NCBI GenBank assembly: GCA_014904845.1
Contig: MU119273.1
Location: 71,743 to 135,742 of the forward strand
DNA: 64,000 nucleotides
Direction: 5' to 3'
Source: Acephala macrosclerotiorum
Taxonomy: Eukaryota; Ascomycota; Leotiomycetes; Helotiales; Mollisiaceae
Part shown: positions 35,628-47,800 of the stretch, piece by piece
Layout of the letters: the number at the start of each line of letters is the position of its first letter
How positions within the stretch are numbered: position 1 is the first letter of the stretch
Translations under genes and position numbers: made by a program
The notes under the pieces: model-generated
The model's input: the letters and a program-made list of their open reading frames with translations, nothing else
Database searches by the model: none
Told to the model about the DNA's origin: nothing

Positions 35628-38600
35628 GTTAGGCGCTGCCCTACTGTGACAAGTACTTTTGAGATTTCCAGTGCAATGGTATGTTTGACGAAGCTCTATC
35701 AGGCATAATATCAAGGAAAATGAAAGTTTGTTGTCAAACTTTAGATTGTTATCAATATCCCGCCGGAAAGTTGGAAAGTCAGAACATCTACTCGATAGAA
35801 AACCATCGAGTCAAAACGATCTCCTTTTGCCTGCCTGTCTGCTAGCATCTGCTTCAAACCATGAAAAGACCACTGAATGCTGGCTATGACATGGGCTTCA
35901 TGGAGAAAGACGATCAATACATCGCAAGAAGGAGGAAGGAGGAGTGAATTTACCTCTCTTTGGAAGATTGCATAACAATACTCTCATCTCCTTCTAATTT
36001 CAACCAGACACGAGACATATTCACCCCCCGCTCATCACTTTCGTAGCCTTTGCGCCAAAAATTCTACGAATATATAAACGATCTCTTCCTCCTGAAACCA
36101 TTCTCCCAGCAATGCATGGAGTGAGCTATCTGTGGCTTGGCTACTGAGCGGCACAAGTTCCGACTTGAATTGAGACTACGGCTCCATTTTCAACGACTGG
36201 GCTCAGTTTGTACATTCACATCAAGAGACGGGACTAGCAGCAGGTTTCTCTTATCCAATGGTACCTGCTGTCACGCCTGAAAGTGCTGTCAGCTGTCTCC
36301 ATCCATTTGCCCTTGCTAGGATAACAAAAGAGATATTGGCCGAAAGGAGGGCGGGCGGGAAAGAGCTTGTCCAACCTAGAATCCTGCTATTTTGTGATTC
36401 ATGATAATGAAACGACAACACGCTATCAAACCGTCCTATCTTGATACATTTGTCTGGAAATCATATAAAAAATGTCTCCAATGATCTATTCTAAACCGAC
36501 GAGATGTTCACGCCAAACAATATGGAAAGCACAAGTGGTTGCAGGTCCTCGGTCTGCAGCGGAGGCCGCATGCGTCTTTGGGCAAGACTTGAAGACTGTG
36601 GGCTTGAAAAGAATGCTTCGTCCAGGAAGACTATTATATAGACAATATAACCTTCTGTTGAAAGAAGACAACGATGGAAAGCTGCTGTAAAAAGTGAGCC
36701 CATGCCTAGCATCCGCCTTTGTACGTCACGACGATGACGAGATGTGCGATCCCGCTGCCTGACCCGACTAGGTCTAAATATAGACAACGACCTGAAGGTG
36801 TATTGAGAATGAGGAGAAGTGGAGGAATAACAGCGATGATGGTGTTGGGAACAAAGAGTAAAGCGCTAGCGCTAAAGTATATACCCTCTCGATACACTAT
36901 TTACACAGGGTAAAGTATCAAGCGTCGTCATCTCATATATTATTGAGAAAAATATGGTACAATTGACAGCAAGGGAGTTCATTTTTGGCAACAGAGATGA
37001 GATCGGATTGAATGAAATCCATAGACGGGACATCAGGACTGAACGATCTTCACACGTATGATGCGCCAAGGTGAACTTTGCTCGAGATCGGCTTGTTGGA
37101 GGTGTGCAGATTTGTTCATCTTCGAAAACGAACTCATCACCAATGCCCTTGTCCCATAACTTCAAACGGTAGCTCATGTACTCGGCTTGAAGTCCGTAGG
37201 CTCTGCATTTATACCCGAATGGCATGGTCTTGAAAGTCGTGGGTTGTTTCAAAAAACAGTCATTGAATCACATGCTTCCGGGAGTAATAGGGACCACTTA
37301 GAAGCACATGAAAAGACGAAAAATGATTTCAAAGAGACGAGAAGGGATCACCGAGGAGGAAGACTTCCAGTACGCCAACGGAATGAAGAAGTACAAGCTG
37401 CACTCTCGACTTCTTCGAGATTGCTGAGAGCAGCTAAATCGATCCTATTTATGAAAAAGTAAGGAGCACTGGCTCTAATTCAGGAGCACTAGGATTGACC
37501 ATTAAATCGCTGTCAAAAACAAACTCGCTGTCGCGCGCCGCATCCGCGACTCCCTCCCCCGACGAAATCAGCCTCTTTCCTGCCACTCGTGAAGGGACGA
37601 GGCGAAACCGCCATTACACCTTCCCCATCCATCACAACCTCATCTCCACCCGGCTCACCCGGCCTCATCAAAACATCTCTAACGTTCCTTTCCTTCCTTT
37701 CCTTCCTCATCCAGCCTCCCTTCCCAACCCAATTAAAAGGCAAGATTCAGATCGGCATCTTTGTACCACGGAAAGACACAGAAAGGGTAGGTACGAAGAA
37801 TATCTCAATGTCACTGTAATTATTTGCAGTGCACCGAGAGCCTGGATAAGAATAGCTGCACGTCCTTCGTGCTGCACACACAGACACCGATACCGATGAG
37901 GATCATACTGGAAGGAAATTAAGAACTAAGGGATGCTGGGTGAAATAAGAAAGCAATGCGCTTGATAAGGTGTTTGATCTTCAACTCGCTGCGAATCTGC
38001 ATGCTTGAGGAAGGTGGAGATGTAAGATGAAGCGCATGGGAAAGTGTTGCCGGTGACGGAGAATAGAATTTCCTTCTCCCATGTTTGGGCTGGGAAGGAG
38101 CACTTGCACTGCCTTACATCTTGGGGAAAGATAGGCGACTTACTGACCCCGAAGTGATATCTGCTACAAGCAGATCATAATGCACACAATGCAACGTTGA
38201 GCGGCCACTTGGTCACCCTGTCCTTGCCTCCTTCCACGTGAAATGTGTCGTGATCCCCACGAGTTTCCAAACTTTCCATCCCACGCCATCCCACATTTCC
38301 ATCAAGAGAACCATCACATCTCACATCCACCTCCATTCACTCACATCCCCAATACCAATGACTACCAAACGTCGCATAAAACGGATCAAACACACATCGC
38401 AGATTCTGAAGCACGTACCAACGCGTCTTCCTGCAGCAGCAATGTAATCGCCGCTTCCTAAGAACTTTAGAGATGTTAACATCGGAGATTGGCACGTGCG
38501 AACCCGGTTCTTCGGCGCCATGAGTCCCTAGCAGTCGTTCCATTCTTGGACACTCTTGCACCAGTCATCATCCCAGTTCTGTTCCGGCCTCCAGGGCCAT

Positions 38601-41600
38601 GAGGTTGTTCGTCTGTTCTGCAAATAAACATGGGGAATAATCTGTTGTGAAGCAAGTGAGGCATGGTGATGACAGAACGAATGCGGGGAAGGTCGGGACG
38701 GGTATCCGCTCCAGAAGTCTGGCCATACTTGGGGTCTTTCACGCCATTGCTAATTTGACTTCGCGGAAGCCGTCAAGATGGCGGGGAGATGACCTCGAGA
38801 TGGGGACTTTGAGCCAAGTGTGGAGAGTTGAGATAGAATGAATCCCATCACCTCGGTCACTTGTGATGTGTCGAAGCTTCGTAACTCGTAAGTGACGTTG
38901 GCTATTTCCATATTGAGATTGAAGCATAAAAGTGATTTATGCAGGAACGGAAAGGTGGATTGTGCATGATTGAAAATGTCCAATCAGGGAGAATTTTCTG
39001 CCCGTTGAGATTAGAGAAGCTGGGCTGCAGATATTTATCGAAAGCTGAAACGCTGCCGAGGGAAGAGACGAACTTACTGAAGAACAAGTTTTCTTTTTGT
39101 TGATGGTAGTTTGTGTGACAATTCGATATCACAACCAGAATCCCGAGAAAATAGGTTGACTATTTCTGGACCTTCTGGAAGACATCATACCGTCTTGAAA
39201 TCACAAACTTGGAACAGGGACGGCAAGGGCAAAATGTGGCGTTCCAGAACAAATGATCTTTTGGGCGCGATGCATCGAGTTGAAGCATTACCCGGCACAA
39301 ACGACTCGGTGGTGTCGCCATTGACGGCCACACCTCCGGTCGCTGTACCGTGGGTCGACGACGCGGATATGCATAGTACTGCCACAGATAAAGCCATCAT
39401 TTGAAAGAATGGCCTGAGGGAATAGCTCACTGTCGGCATATCGAGGCACGTTACATCGCATTCGAGCTGACGGCTGTACCTGACTCTGGAATCATGCTGG
39501 AGTTGGCAGTTCAACAAGACATAATCGAAAGCATGCTCTCGAAAATGCAAATCATGCGGCACAGTAGTGAAGAAAAATTAACCCAAACCATGTCGGCAGA
39601 TTCAACCGCAACCTTAGAGGCCTTGAAAATTGGACCTTCTAAGCCCAGAAAAGGACATGCGGGTCTCCTTGCTGGGATCCGGAGATCCTATTGACCAACT
39701 CTCTGAACGGGACGGGTCAGCTCACGGTTCGTAATCAATTGAAATTTGATCTTCAGCCCTGCAGAAATTTTGAAGAAATCGGCGAAGAGATGGAGGTTTG
39801 GAACTATTGGCATCGGCTTTGCAGAACGGCATTAATGTCAGACGGGAGCTGACAGCTGGAATTAGATGCGGGTGATAGCATATCGATATCGTGGCTTCCA
39901 CGTTGGCTACGAGGATGATGATATCGTAATGCTATGTCGTGCTACGCCATTGAAAGGATCATGTTGTGTTGATTGAAACAACTCGAAGACTCGAAGTAAA
40001 CACTCGTCCAGAGAGACGCCTGCAGAATGAAAATTCATTCGATGTCTGAGCGAATTGTGGATATTCTTCGACGAATTGGGCCACGCAATGTCCTCCTGTT
40101 CAGGGAGTGAAGTCCATCTTGGATCGCAGATAGGCGTCGTCATCCCGTATGGTCAGGGTTAGGATCATTGTTTTGTCAGTGCGTGCGTAGAACCATCCGT
40201 GCTTCAAAGTTCACGGCCACACTTGGAGGGTTGTTCAGAGATCAGTGCTAAGACATGTCTAGGGTGTTGCAGATTCAGTCACTTTTGGCGCCTGATCCGC
40301 CTTATTGGTATTAGTGGTTAGGGCCCTAGGTGATCTTTTTGAATTGAATATGAGGCACAATGGCATTGATACCGGAGAAATGGGAAGGCGGGATAATTGT
40401 GGGCATAATATGAACAAGAACATCAAGAAGTTCCGAGGTGCCATCAAGGCGATCAAACTTGACGTTGGATGTTAAGCGTGAAGTATACGGAGGAGAACCC
40501 CGCTTGTTAGTGCGGAGTCCATCAAGTGTCTCACTTGCTATTTGGAAGATTTCTTCGGCTTTACGATTAAACTTTACGGAAGAGACTGGCTGTCTGACCT
40601 TCTCGGACCCTCCTACTGCCGGCGAAGCAATGTTTGAAACGATGTTGATAAGCTGCAGAGGTTTCGAGGTATCGTAGCATCACCAATTGTCGTGTGAAGC
40701 TTCGTGTTTAGAATCGAGGACGACGTGAACCCAAACACAGATGCGTGATAATCGAGTGGACTTGTGTCTTCGTACTCCCTGTGTCAATAATATTCCACAG
40801 GTATGAATGTTCCAAGGCCTCAGTGGACTTCAAGACGCTGACTTAATTCCAGCTCAGGATCTTCTCAATGCAACTTCATAGATCGCTGTAACAATCGGTC
40901 ACACGTGGTGCATTGAAGATCCGTCTGGCGTAGGCAGATTGGCGAGACAGAGACGCAAGTCATAACTGCAACGATATTGAAATCAATACTGGAGATATCG
41001 ACGAAATTGTCTTGTTCCAGCTTCGTTTTGAAGAGCCTTTCTGGTCTTGGAGTGGAGATTGTTAGCTCAAATCTAGAGCATGAGTGTGATCTCTCATAAG
41101 GGAAGTTGCCGCCATGATCAATGCTGTCGAATCCAGTACAGAGGCTCGTCACCTTCAGACGTCGTTCTTGCACATGATAGGCTTCTGCGAAAGACTGTTT
41201 AGCCGCCACCGACGCCATCTGCTGATCAATCATTGTATTTTCATCACTAAAAAAGCCTTTGACCACCTGTTTCCAAGCCTTCACAGCAGTACTGTTGTGA
41301 GACAAAACAACCACGTGCCTGCGTTTATGGGGTCGACCGCCGACGGGGTCACCGCTGAATTGCGTTGTTCGTCCAAACATTGTGAATCTGATGCGAAAGG
41401 GAGTAAAAATACCTCCTCGACGAGGTGAAGCGGCGGTATCCGGGAGGCATAATCAGCCAAATTGCTCATCGCCAACGTCGGAAAGAATATCGAGAAGATC
41501 AGCTGCTAGGATAGGCCAGCCTTGCCCCTCATTGTGCCTCGACAGCAGCAAGGCTGTTCGCCATCTGAGAGGTCGGCCATGAACCAATAAAACATCGCAT

Positions 41601-43776
41601 CTCAGCTGGTTTCGTTCTTTGCGTCGAGTGAGGGCTGTGTGCGCTTAATGACTCGATCTCATTCGGTGCGTGAGAATAAATCATCCAACAATGTCGGTAC
41701 TTCCGTGGCCGTTCAGACTCGCATCGCAGCCCGTAACAGCCAGTCGTGCGACATCGAGTCCTACCGGCATTTGGCGATGCCATGTTCGCGGAAAATTGGT
41801 AGCGAACAGACTTTGAATCTTCTTCTGCCTCGCCAGAATAGAATCAGAGCCTTGCTATTTTTCGACTGCAGCTTCCGTGCGGCGAAGCTATGGTGGATCG
41901 CAAAGAAACTGTAGCCTTGACCTGCAGACGAGGAAGGTACCGCAAAACTCGGGCAGAATGGAAGCAGAAGGGGCCCAACAGAAATGGCCGAATTAGAAGC
42001 CTAAAATCAGTGACTCTTGAGGCTTGCACTGCCATCGGGCCCAGCGTAAAGGTGGTTGGAGTGGCTGGTGATGGGCCTTCAGTTGCCGGCCCAAGACTTC
42101 AGGTCTGGTTGGAAGTTGTCATCTCTCTTCTTGCCACGGTCGCGATTCGTGCTCTGCGGCCCGTTCAGATCCAGATACTTCGTACCTGGCATATCAATTG
42201 TGCCAAGCCTTCTAGAGATTTCCTCGATTGCAAGGGTGAATTCTCCAATAAGATTTCTTGAATTCGTGGATGATTACTTGTTTGAGTTAAGTTCCTTGGA
42301 AAGAACTGACCCCTGTTTTTACAACTGTTACCCCTAGGACGAAGTATTCGTAGGTCGAATCAGCACGACGGAGAGTGAGGTCAGACTTTGGTGCGACCAG
42401 TAGCTCAGGGGAAAGTAGCCTTTGCCGACAACCGTAGGCCTGAATAGGTCGTAGCGCACTAGGTAGCTCAAGGAACCGGAAGCGTATCTGCAGTCGGTCC
42501 CTCCTGCAGCCAGTTGACAAGCACCCGACTGAGTTTTCACAGCTTCGGACGACCGATATCAGTGGTTTTGGTCCAGCTCTTACGGTCTCCCGACGACTCA
42601 GCCAAATTCGCCCATTGCCGAACTTCATAGGAGCATGACCACGATCGATAATTTGCATCGAGAGACGCGTGAGAGTGTTGGTGGCGAATAGGCCGTCGTC
42701 GTCCATCAGCAGCAGTCGCCCGTGCCAGCCCAACAGCCCACTCACCGCGCAGAGCCCAGGCTACTGGTCACTGTGGGCCCGAAGACTCGAACCAGGATGA
42801 TTCATGCAGTTTTTTCGCGACTCTCGCGTGTTCGTGCTTTGTAGCCGTGGAGGAGACCGAGGGGACCAAGGAGACCCAAGAGAGACGTCGCCGGTGGTTC
42901 TTCAGCGCCCACTCAGCCGACTTAATTACCTCAAGGAGCATAGGTTGGCTCCACCTGTCAAAGCCCTTTGGGGCCATGATCCCACCAGGTACGGGGTACC
43001 TCCGTGCGATCGACAGGAAGTCGCTGGCTGTCTGGCCCAAGACTGGTGGTACTGGTGGTCCTGCTGGTCCTGCTGGTCCTCGTCTCCAAGAACCTAGGAG
43101 ACCCAACGTCGTTGATAATTTCTCGCTAACCAACAACGCTCTAGTGGCGTCCCACCCTCGTCCACCCTACTCCACCCTCTCCCAGCTCGCTCCTCCCGCC
43201 TCTCCTTCGACCCCCAAGTGCCAAGTGGATATCGCACCTTCCTCGCTCCCAATGATCGCTCCCGACCAGGCCTCGACTAACCTTCCCATGGCCCCTGGTT
43301 TCTCTTCGCGTCCTTTCCATGCATGCCTTCTTCCCCTGGTGAGCCACTCGACGAGCGTTCCCGTTATGCTCACAGTATCCAGTGCGAAAGGACATGGATA
43401 TGCATAGACGTTTGCTGGGGAAGCCACCAAGGGCGACTGGTTTTGGATCTCATTTATTATCTCACTCTGCCCCGTCACGTCCGGATCTCTTTTGGCAACT
43501 CTCACTCTTTCAGTTGACGTTCACACATTCATACAGCTGCCAATGGCTTTGTGAAACGAATTCTTAGTACCACGGGCTCACGCACCTCATAGCGTCGACA
43601 CAGTCTGCCCGGATATCCCATTTTGAAGTCTACATCACTCTCGATCTTCGAGTTAATCACAATATACCTCTGATTCGGCCCCGCACACGTCAAGAGCGCG
43701 TCAATCCAAGATTAGAAGATACACAAGTGGTCACCCTCAAATCTGCTGCTCTCAGCATTGTCTATATACTTGAAAG
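35628..43776. other. 8-kb gene-poor region
   Basis: No gene could be supported. Frames such as 36872-37252 (minus), 39401-39694 (plus), 40865-41380 (minus), 42287-42745 (minus) and 42847-43407 (plus) lack domains, convincing starts or joinable exons. Base composition is ordinary, unlike the A/T-saturated element at 46.4 kb, so this is not obvious mutated transposon. A GGTGGTCCT-type short tandem repeat lies at about 43045-43080. The end next to 43776 should be the promoter of the receptor gene. One possible secreted peptide is listed separately. Confidence 0.45.
39185..39400 (-). CDS. Possible small secreted peptide (weak candidate)
   Basis: A 71-residue frame starting at ATG 39400. It opens with a hydrophobic, signal-like segment MMALSVAVLCISASSTHG, then a Gly/Thr/Asn stretch with one N-x-S/T site and two further Cys residues after the signal. 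Small size, a signal-like start and gene-poor context fit a candidate secreted protein, but a chance frame of this length is also likely. A plus-strand frame overlaps it. No homology was recognised. Confidence 0.18.
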   Translation of the reverse strand: MMALSVAVLCISASSTHGTATGGVAVNGDTTESFVPGNASTRCIAPKRSFVLERHILPLPSLFQVCDFKTV

Positions 43777-45434
43777 ATGTCGAATGCTACAGAACTCGCG
43801 GGGCAGGGTTTATGCCCAACCCCATTCCTTCAAGAGGATCTTTTCCCTACTACTGGCGGCTGTAAGTTTTGAATGTTCTGTAACTTCTGATCTACTCACA
43901 CTGACATTCGTGCAGTCACCCAAGGAAGGTTTTGCTCTAGTATTCTGGGACCATCTTGTTGCCTACCATGCCCACAGGCCGAATGGCTCTATTCAGACAA
44001 CTTCAACGCGATAGCAGACTCGGCGGGTTGGGTCAGTGTTACTAGTATGGCCTGTTCATTATTTTTGATTGTATCTTTTGCCGTTCTTCCAACTGAGAAG
44101 ACGCATCGCCATTATCTCAGCGTCTGCTTAGCGATTGGAGTGGCGTTGATGCAGGCATGTTGATCCCATGTTTTGTTTTTACCCGTTGAAACTAACCTCG
44201 ACAGCTCGGATTTATTATTCCCCTCGGTGCGAAGCCAGACCAGTGTCATAATTCGATCACCCCGAACGACCAAGATACGAACGTTGTTTGCGCACTCTCA
44301 GGAGCGTTCTTAATTGCTGGAGGATGGTGTGGGGTTATGTGGGTTTTCATGAGAAGTCTCGCATTACACCTTCAGATCTGCTGGCAGGTGGTTATTGGGA
44401 AAAGCTTCATGTGGGGAGCATTGGCTGCTGGCTGGGGTATACCTGCAATTGGATTAACCATTGCTATGGTGTTCAGTGGGGTATCTTTCCGATTCGGAGA
44501 CACTTGTCACATCAACCACAGGAATAGTGTGGGGGATCTCTGGGTTCCACTATTGGTTTTCGCCGGTATCACGGTCATCGTTCAGTTTTCGACCTTCGGG
44601 TATTGTATCAAGGTTTATCTCGCCTCGCTCCAGGACGATTCGACCACGACAAACAGTTCTGGCATGCGATCATACAACAACTCCCTACGTGGCACAATAT
44701 CGCCTCGACAAGCGTATCGTCGAGTTAGAAGAGTCCTCGAGCTTCAATGGAGAGGAATTGCCATTGTACTGCTCATTGTTGCCGATGTCGTCTTCTTCGC
44801 GGTTGTCTTTGTCTTCATGGATGACATGGAGACGAATATTCTCAAGAGTCCTACGAAGGCTGAAGATTGGCTTGCATGCCTGGTCAAGACAGAAGGAGAT
44901 AAGAACGCATGCCTAAGTTTCGCCAGTTCGCTTGTGGTCAATGAAGCTACCGTTATGTCGGTGCTCATTCTACTCTCCGTAAGTCTTCGTGTGCTTGAAG
45001 CTTCGGGTGTCACTAACATCGCACAGTTGAATGGCGTCTGGTGTCTCCTACTCCTTGGCCGATTCTCGATGTTTACTGGCTGGCACGAAATGGTCATGGG
45101 TAAAGTCAGACCCAACAACGAATTCATCAGCGCCGACGTCCACGCCTACAAAGACCCCAGTTCCTACGAAATGCTCAGCCGCGACCGCGACCGAGACTCC
45201 GGCAAGACACCCGAACCACTCATCTCACAACCCATCACACCCCTCTCACCTCCCGCCGCAAAAAGCGGACGGGAGACACCTGACTACTTTGGACGAGAAG
45301 CACGCTACAAATCACCAGCGCGCTCATTTTCGAATCCCAAGCCGCCACAAGGACATGGCTGGGACCCAGAGGCTACGCAAGCAAGGCCGCACATATATCC
45401 TGGGATGGATCCCCTTTCTATGAATAAGATATAA
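43777..45434 (+). CDS. Frizzled/cAMP-receptor-like seven-helix receptor
   Basis: 501-residue membrane receptor. Exons 43777-43861, 43916-44154, 44205-44978 and 45027-45434. The N-terminus is Cys-rich (GRFCSSILGPSCCLPCPQAEW). Seven hydrophobic segments follow, beginning near GWVSVTSMACSLFLIVSF, with a third segment preceded by a conserved Cys (VVCALSGAFLIAGGWCGVMW) and SLALHLQICWQVV behind it, the pattern of the Frizzled/Smoothened membrane family and related cAMP-receptor-like proteins. The last helix runs into FTGWHEMVMGKV, and a 120-residue Ser/Pro-rich cytoplasmic tail ends the protein. Intron 2 (44155-44204) starts CAG|GCATGT, a GC-AG intron; no GT donor preserves the frame. Ligand and G protein are unknown. 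Placement in the Frizzled rather than the cAMP-receptor class should be tested. Confidence 0.8.
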
Positions 45435-46346
45435 TGCACTCACGTGCCGATACCTGGGTGGCTCTGGATTCAGATTTTTCTTTGCTTGCGATTCAGCGTT
45501 TTCTTCTGTCTATATTTTCTCATATCTATGGTGTATATGGCTGGGCGCCTGGTGTCATGGCTGGTTCGGGACTGGGGCAGGTATAATGAGACTAAGGCAA
45601 TATACAATTGGGGATGGGTGTGGGATGGAAAGAATCGGATATTGTATGAAAATAAAGTCGGGATAAGCCGGGAAGGGTGGCTCAAGACGAGGAAGAGGAA
45701 CGGAAAGGGGCTGGCTTACTGCAGGAAGGCTGCAAGAATCAGAGGTCAAGGAGTCTTGGGAATGGTGGAAGAGGCCAAAAGCACGAAATATGCTACATGT
45801 ACTAGAGACATCGAGAATCTCGATCTGAACTCGAATCAAATACTTCAAACAAACCAACATCCATCTCATCAAATGTGAACCTTCCCGAGGCATGTGTCAA
45901 GAAATCATGACGTTCGCAAACAGTATTCTAGTCAGTGCAATGCGATGCGGTGCACCCAAACGTCTCTGCTTTCCCCCACAGACATTATTGATGCGAACCA
46001 CAGACGTTGTTTCCATCTTTTCCGTTTCAATGTTAAATTCTATCCCACCATCTCAATGAATTGTCAAAAAAGCATGACACACGCATCGCATGCAATGCAT
46101 TGCGGCACATTCACAGACATTACTCTTCCAACTCCGCGTTTCTCATTCTTCGTTTCCTGCACAAAGCCTGTACCTCTCCCTTTCCAGTCCAAAATTAACT
46201 CCCAAACAGCACCCCGCATCTGTAAGGATTTTCAAAAAGCGGGGTACACAACACACCCAAAACTATGGAACACCCTACGTCCGAGGTTTTTTCAACACCA
46301 TTCTCTCGTCCGCCTTATTTACGTGCCAGGCTTCCTTAATACTGTA
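45435..46346. other. Intergenic region, no supported gene
   Basis: Contains the receptor's 3' trailer. Frames at 45444-45878 (plus) and 45894-46373 (plus) have no domain and the second runs into the transposon end. Nothing else was seen. Confidence 0.45.
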
Positions 46347-46973
46347 CAATCGGTTCCCTGGACTGTTCGCTAATTTTTTATATGTAAAATCGGCACTTTT
46401 ATCTTTAATAATAATTTATTTAATAACTTACGAATAATATTACTCAAAAATTTAATAATATATTTTTTAAATATTTATTTATAAGACACATTAATATTAA
46501 TTATTTTTTATTAATAATTTCATTATTTATTTTATATTTTAATAAGTAATTTTTGCTCGAAAAAAGCAAAAATTAAGCGAAAATCGACGAAAACCTAAAA
46601 AACACTAAGTTTTACATATTTTAATTTTTTTTAATAAATAATAATAATTATTCCAAATAAATTTTATATGTATTTCAAATATAAAAATTTAATTTTAAAT
46701 TAAAAAACTTTAATTTTCATAAGAGAAATAATATATTATTTAAAATTAATAATTAATAAAAAAAATTAAAAAAAAGGAATTTATTAATTTATTAATTTAA
46801 TATTACATTATTAATATTTAAAACTTAAAATAATTTTAAATCGAAAAAGAAATAATCAAACTTAATTTCCATATAAATTATATTTTAATTGGTTCGGTAA
46901 TTATTAAATTATAAGGGTTTGAAATAGTAAAGACCCTTGCACATAATTAGCGAACAGTCCCGGGAACCGATTG
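46347..46973. mobile_element. Non-autonomous TIR transposon with TA target duplication, A/T-saturated
   Basis: A 627-bp element with inverted ends. The left end (starting CAATCGGTTCCC, to about 46375) and the reverse complement of the right end (46945-46973) differ at one base only. TA flanks both sides (46345-46346 and 46974-46975), the duplication typical of Tc1/mariner-pogo insertion. The interior (about 46376-46944) is almost wholly A and T, has no open frame of 60 codons and no transposase trace. This is expected of a MITE or an old copy hit by repeat-induced C-to-T mutation. The near-perfect ends against a ruined interior are notable. Confidence 0.85.
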
Positions 46974-47565
46974 TACTCAGGCTCAAACATGTGAAAGCTA
47001 GTCGTACGGTGCGAACTCAAAACCAATTCCCTCGGCAGCGCTCGTCATCTTCGGATCGAGGTTTTGAGAAACGGGAAGAAAGGGAGGGTTACTTTGGACT
47101 TGGAGAGGAGATGCGAAGAAGATGAGGATACCTTTCAAAGACGAAACACCCCATCTTCTGACGGCGGATGATCACGTTAATCCTTTTTGTCTGCACGGAT
47201 GGCCTCGGCGAAGAACTCCTAGCTCGAAATTCCTCGGGTTGGGTTTGAACTTTTGGTGCGATTGCTAGTACAGCCGAATGCAACTAGTCAAAGTTTGATG
47301 GAACAACAGACGGAGAAGTTGCTCTTGATGGGAAAGTGGTGACGAGTGTGGAACACTAGAGGATGGATGGATGAGGAGGAGAAGGAAGGAAGGTTGGGAA
47401 GAGGGACATGTGAGTACTTTTCTGATTTGAGCAAGTGCTTCTGAACTACTCCACCTGGCTGTCAGGGTCCACATCTGTATCAGAGTTTTTATCCTCCCGC
47501 AGCCAGAGCTTCAAGACTAGGAAAGTATTTGGGAAGGAGAAATACCGTTGAGTTTAAGTTTTTGA

Positions 47566-47800
47566 ACGTTAAGATACCCCTTTCTTGTTCAGTGACTTGA
47601 TTGGTGGTGTACCTGGGGAAGGGTCTTGGATTTGGACGTGCGGGTGAGGAGTAAACTAAAAGATAACTTTGGTAAAGTTTGGAAGTCTGGATTGAGGTGG
47701 GGGTATTGAGTTTCGCTTACTTCAAAATTTGATGGTCAAAGTAGTTGGCATGTTCCTAAATACTGAAGGACAAAGAAGCTTGTTCTCTTCTTGAGACCTT
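47566..47800 (+). repeat. Decayed direct repeat, copy 1
   Basis: Aligns by eye with 49970-50215: shared anchors include AAGATACCCCTTTCTT versus AAGACACCCCTTTCTT, GAAGTCTGGATTGAGGT versus AAAGTCTGGACTGAAGT, and TTGAGTTTCGCTTACTTC versus TTGAGGTTTGCTTGCTTC. Many differences are C/T or G/A transitions, the signature of repeat-induced mutation or deamination. Confidence 0.55.

Noticed and set aside
40865..41380. 171-codon minus-strand frame
   Set aside because: No domain, and no joinable neighbours.
42780..42810. Box-B-like GGTTCGAGTC on minus near 42790 as tRNA
   Set aside because: The T stem does not pair and no acceptor stem is present.
42768..43407. Overlapping frames with Gly-Pro-Ala repeats resembling collagen
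   Set aside because: The repeat comes from a short GGTGGTCCT-type tandem of about 35 bases; no longer collagen-like pattern.
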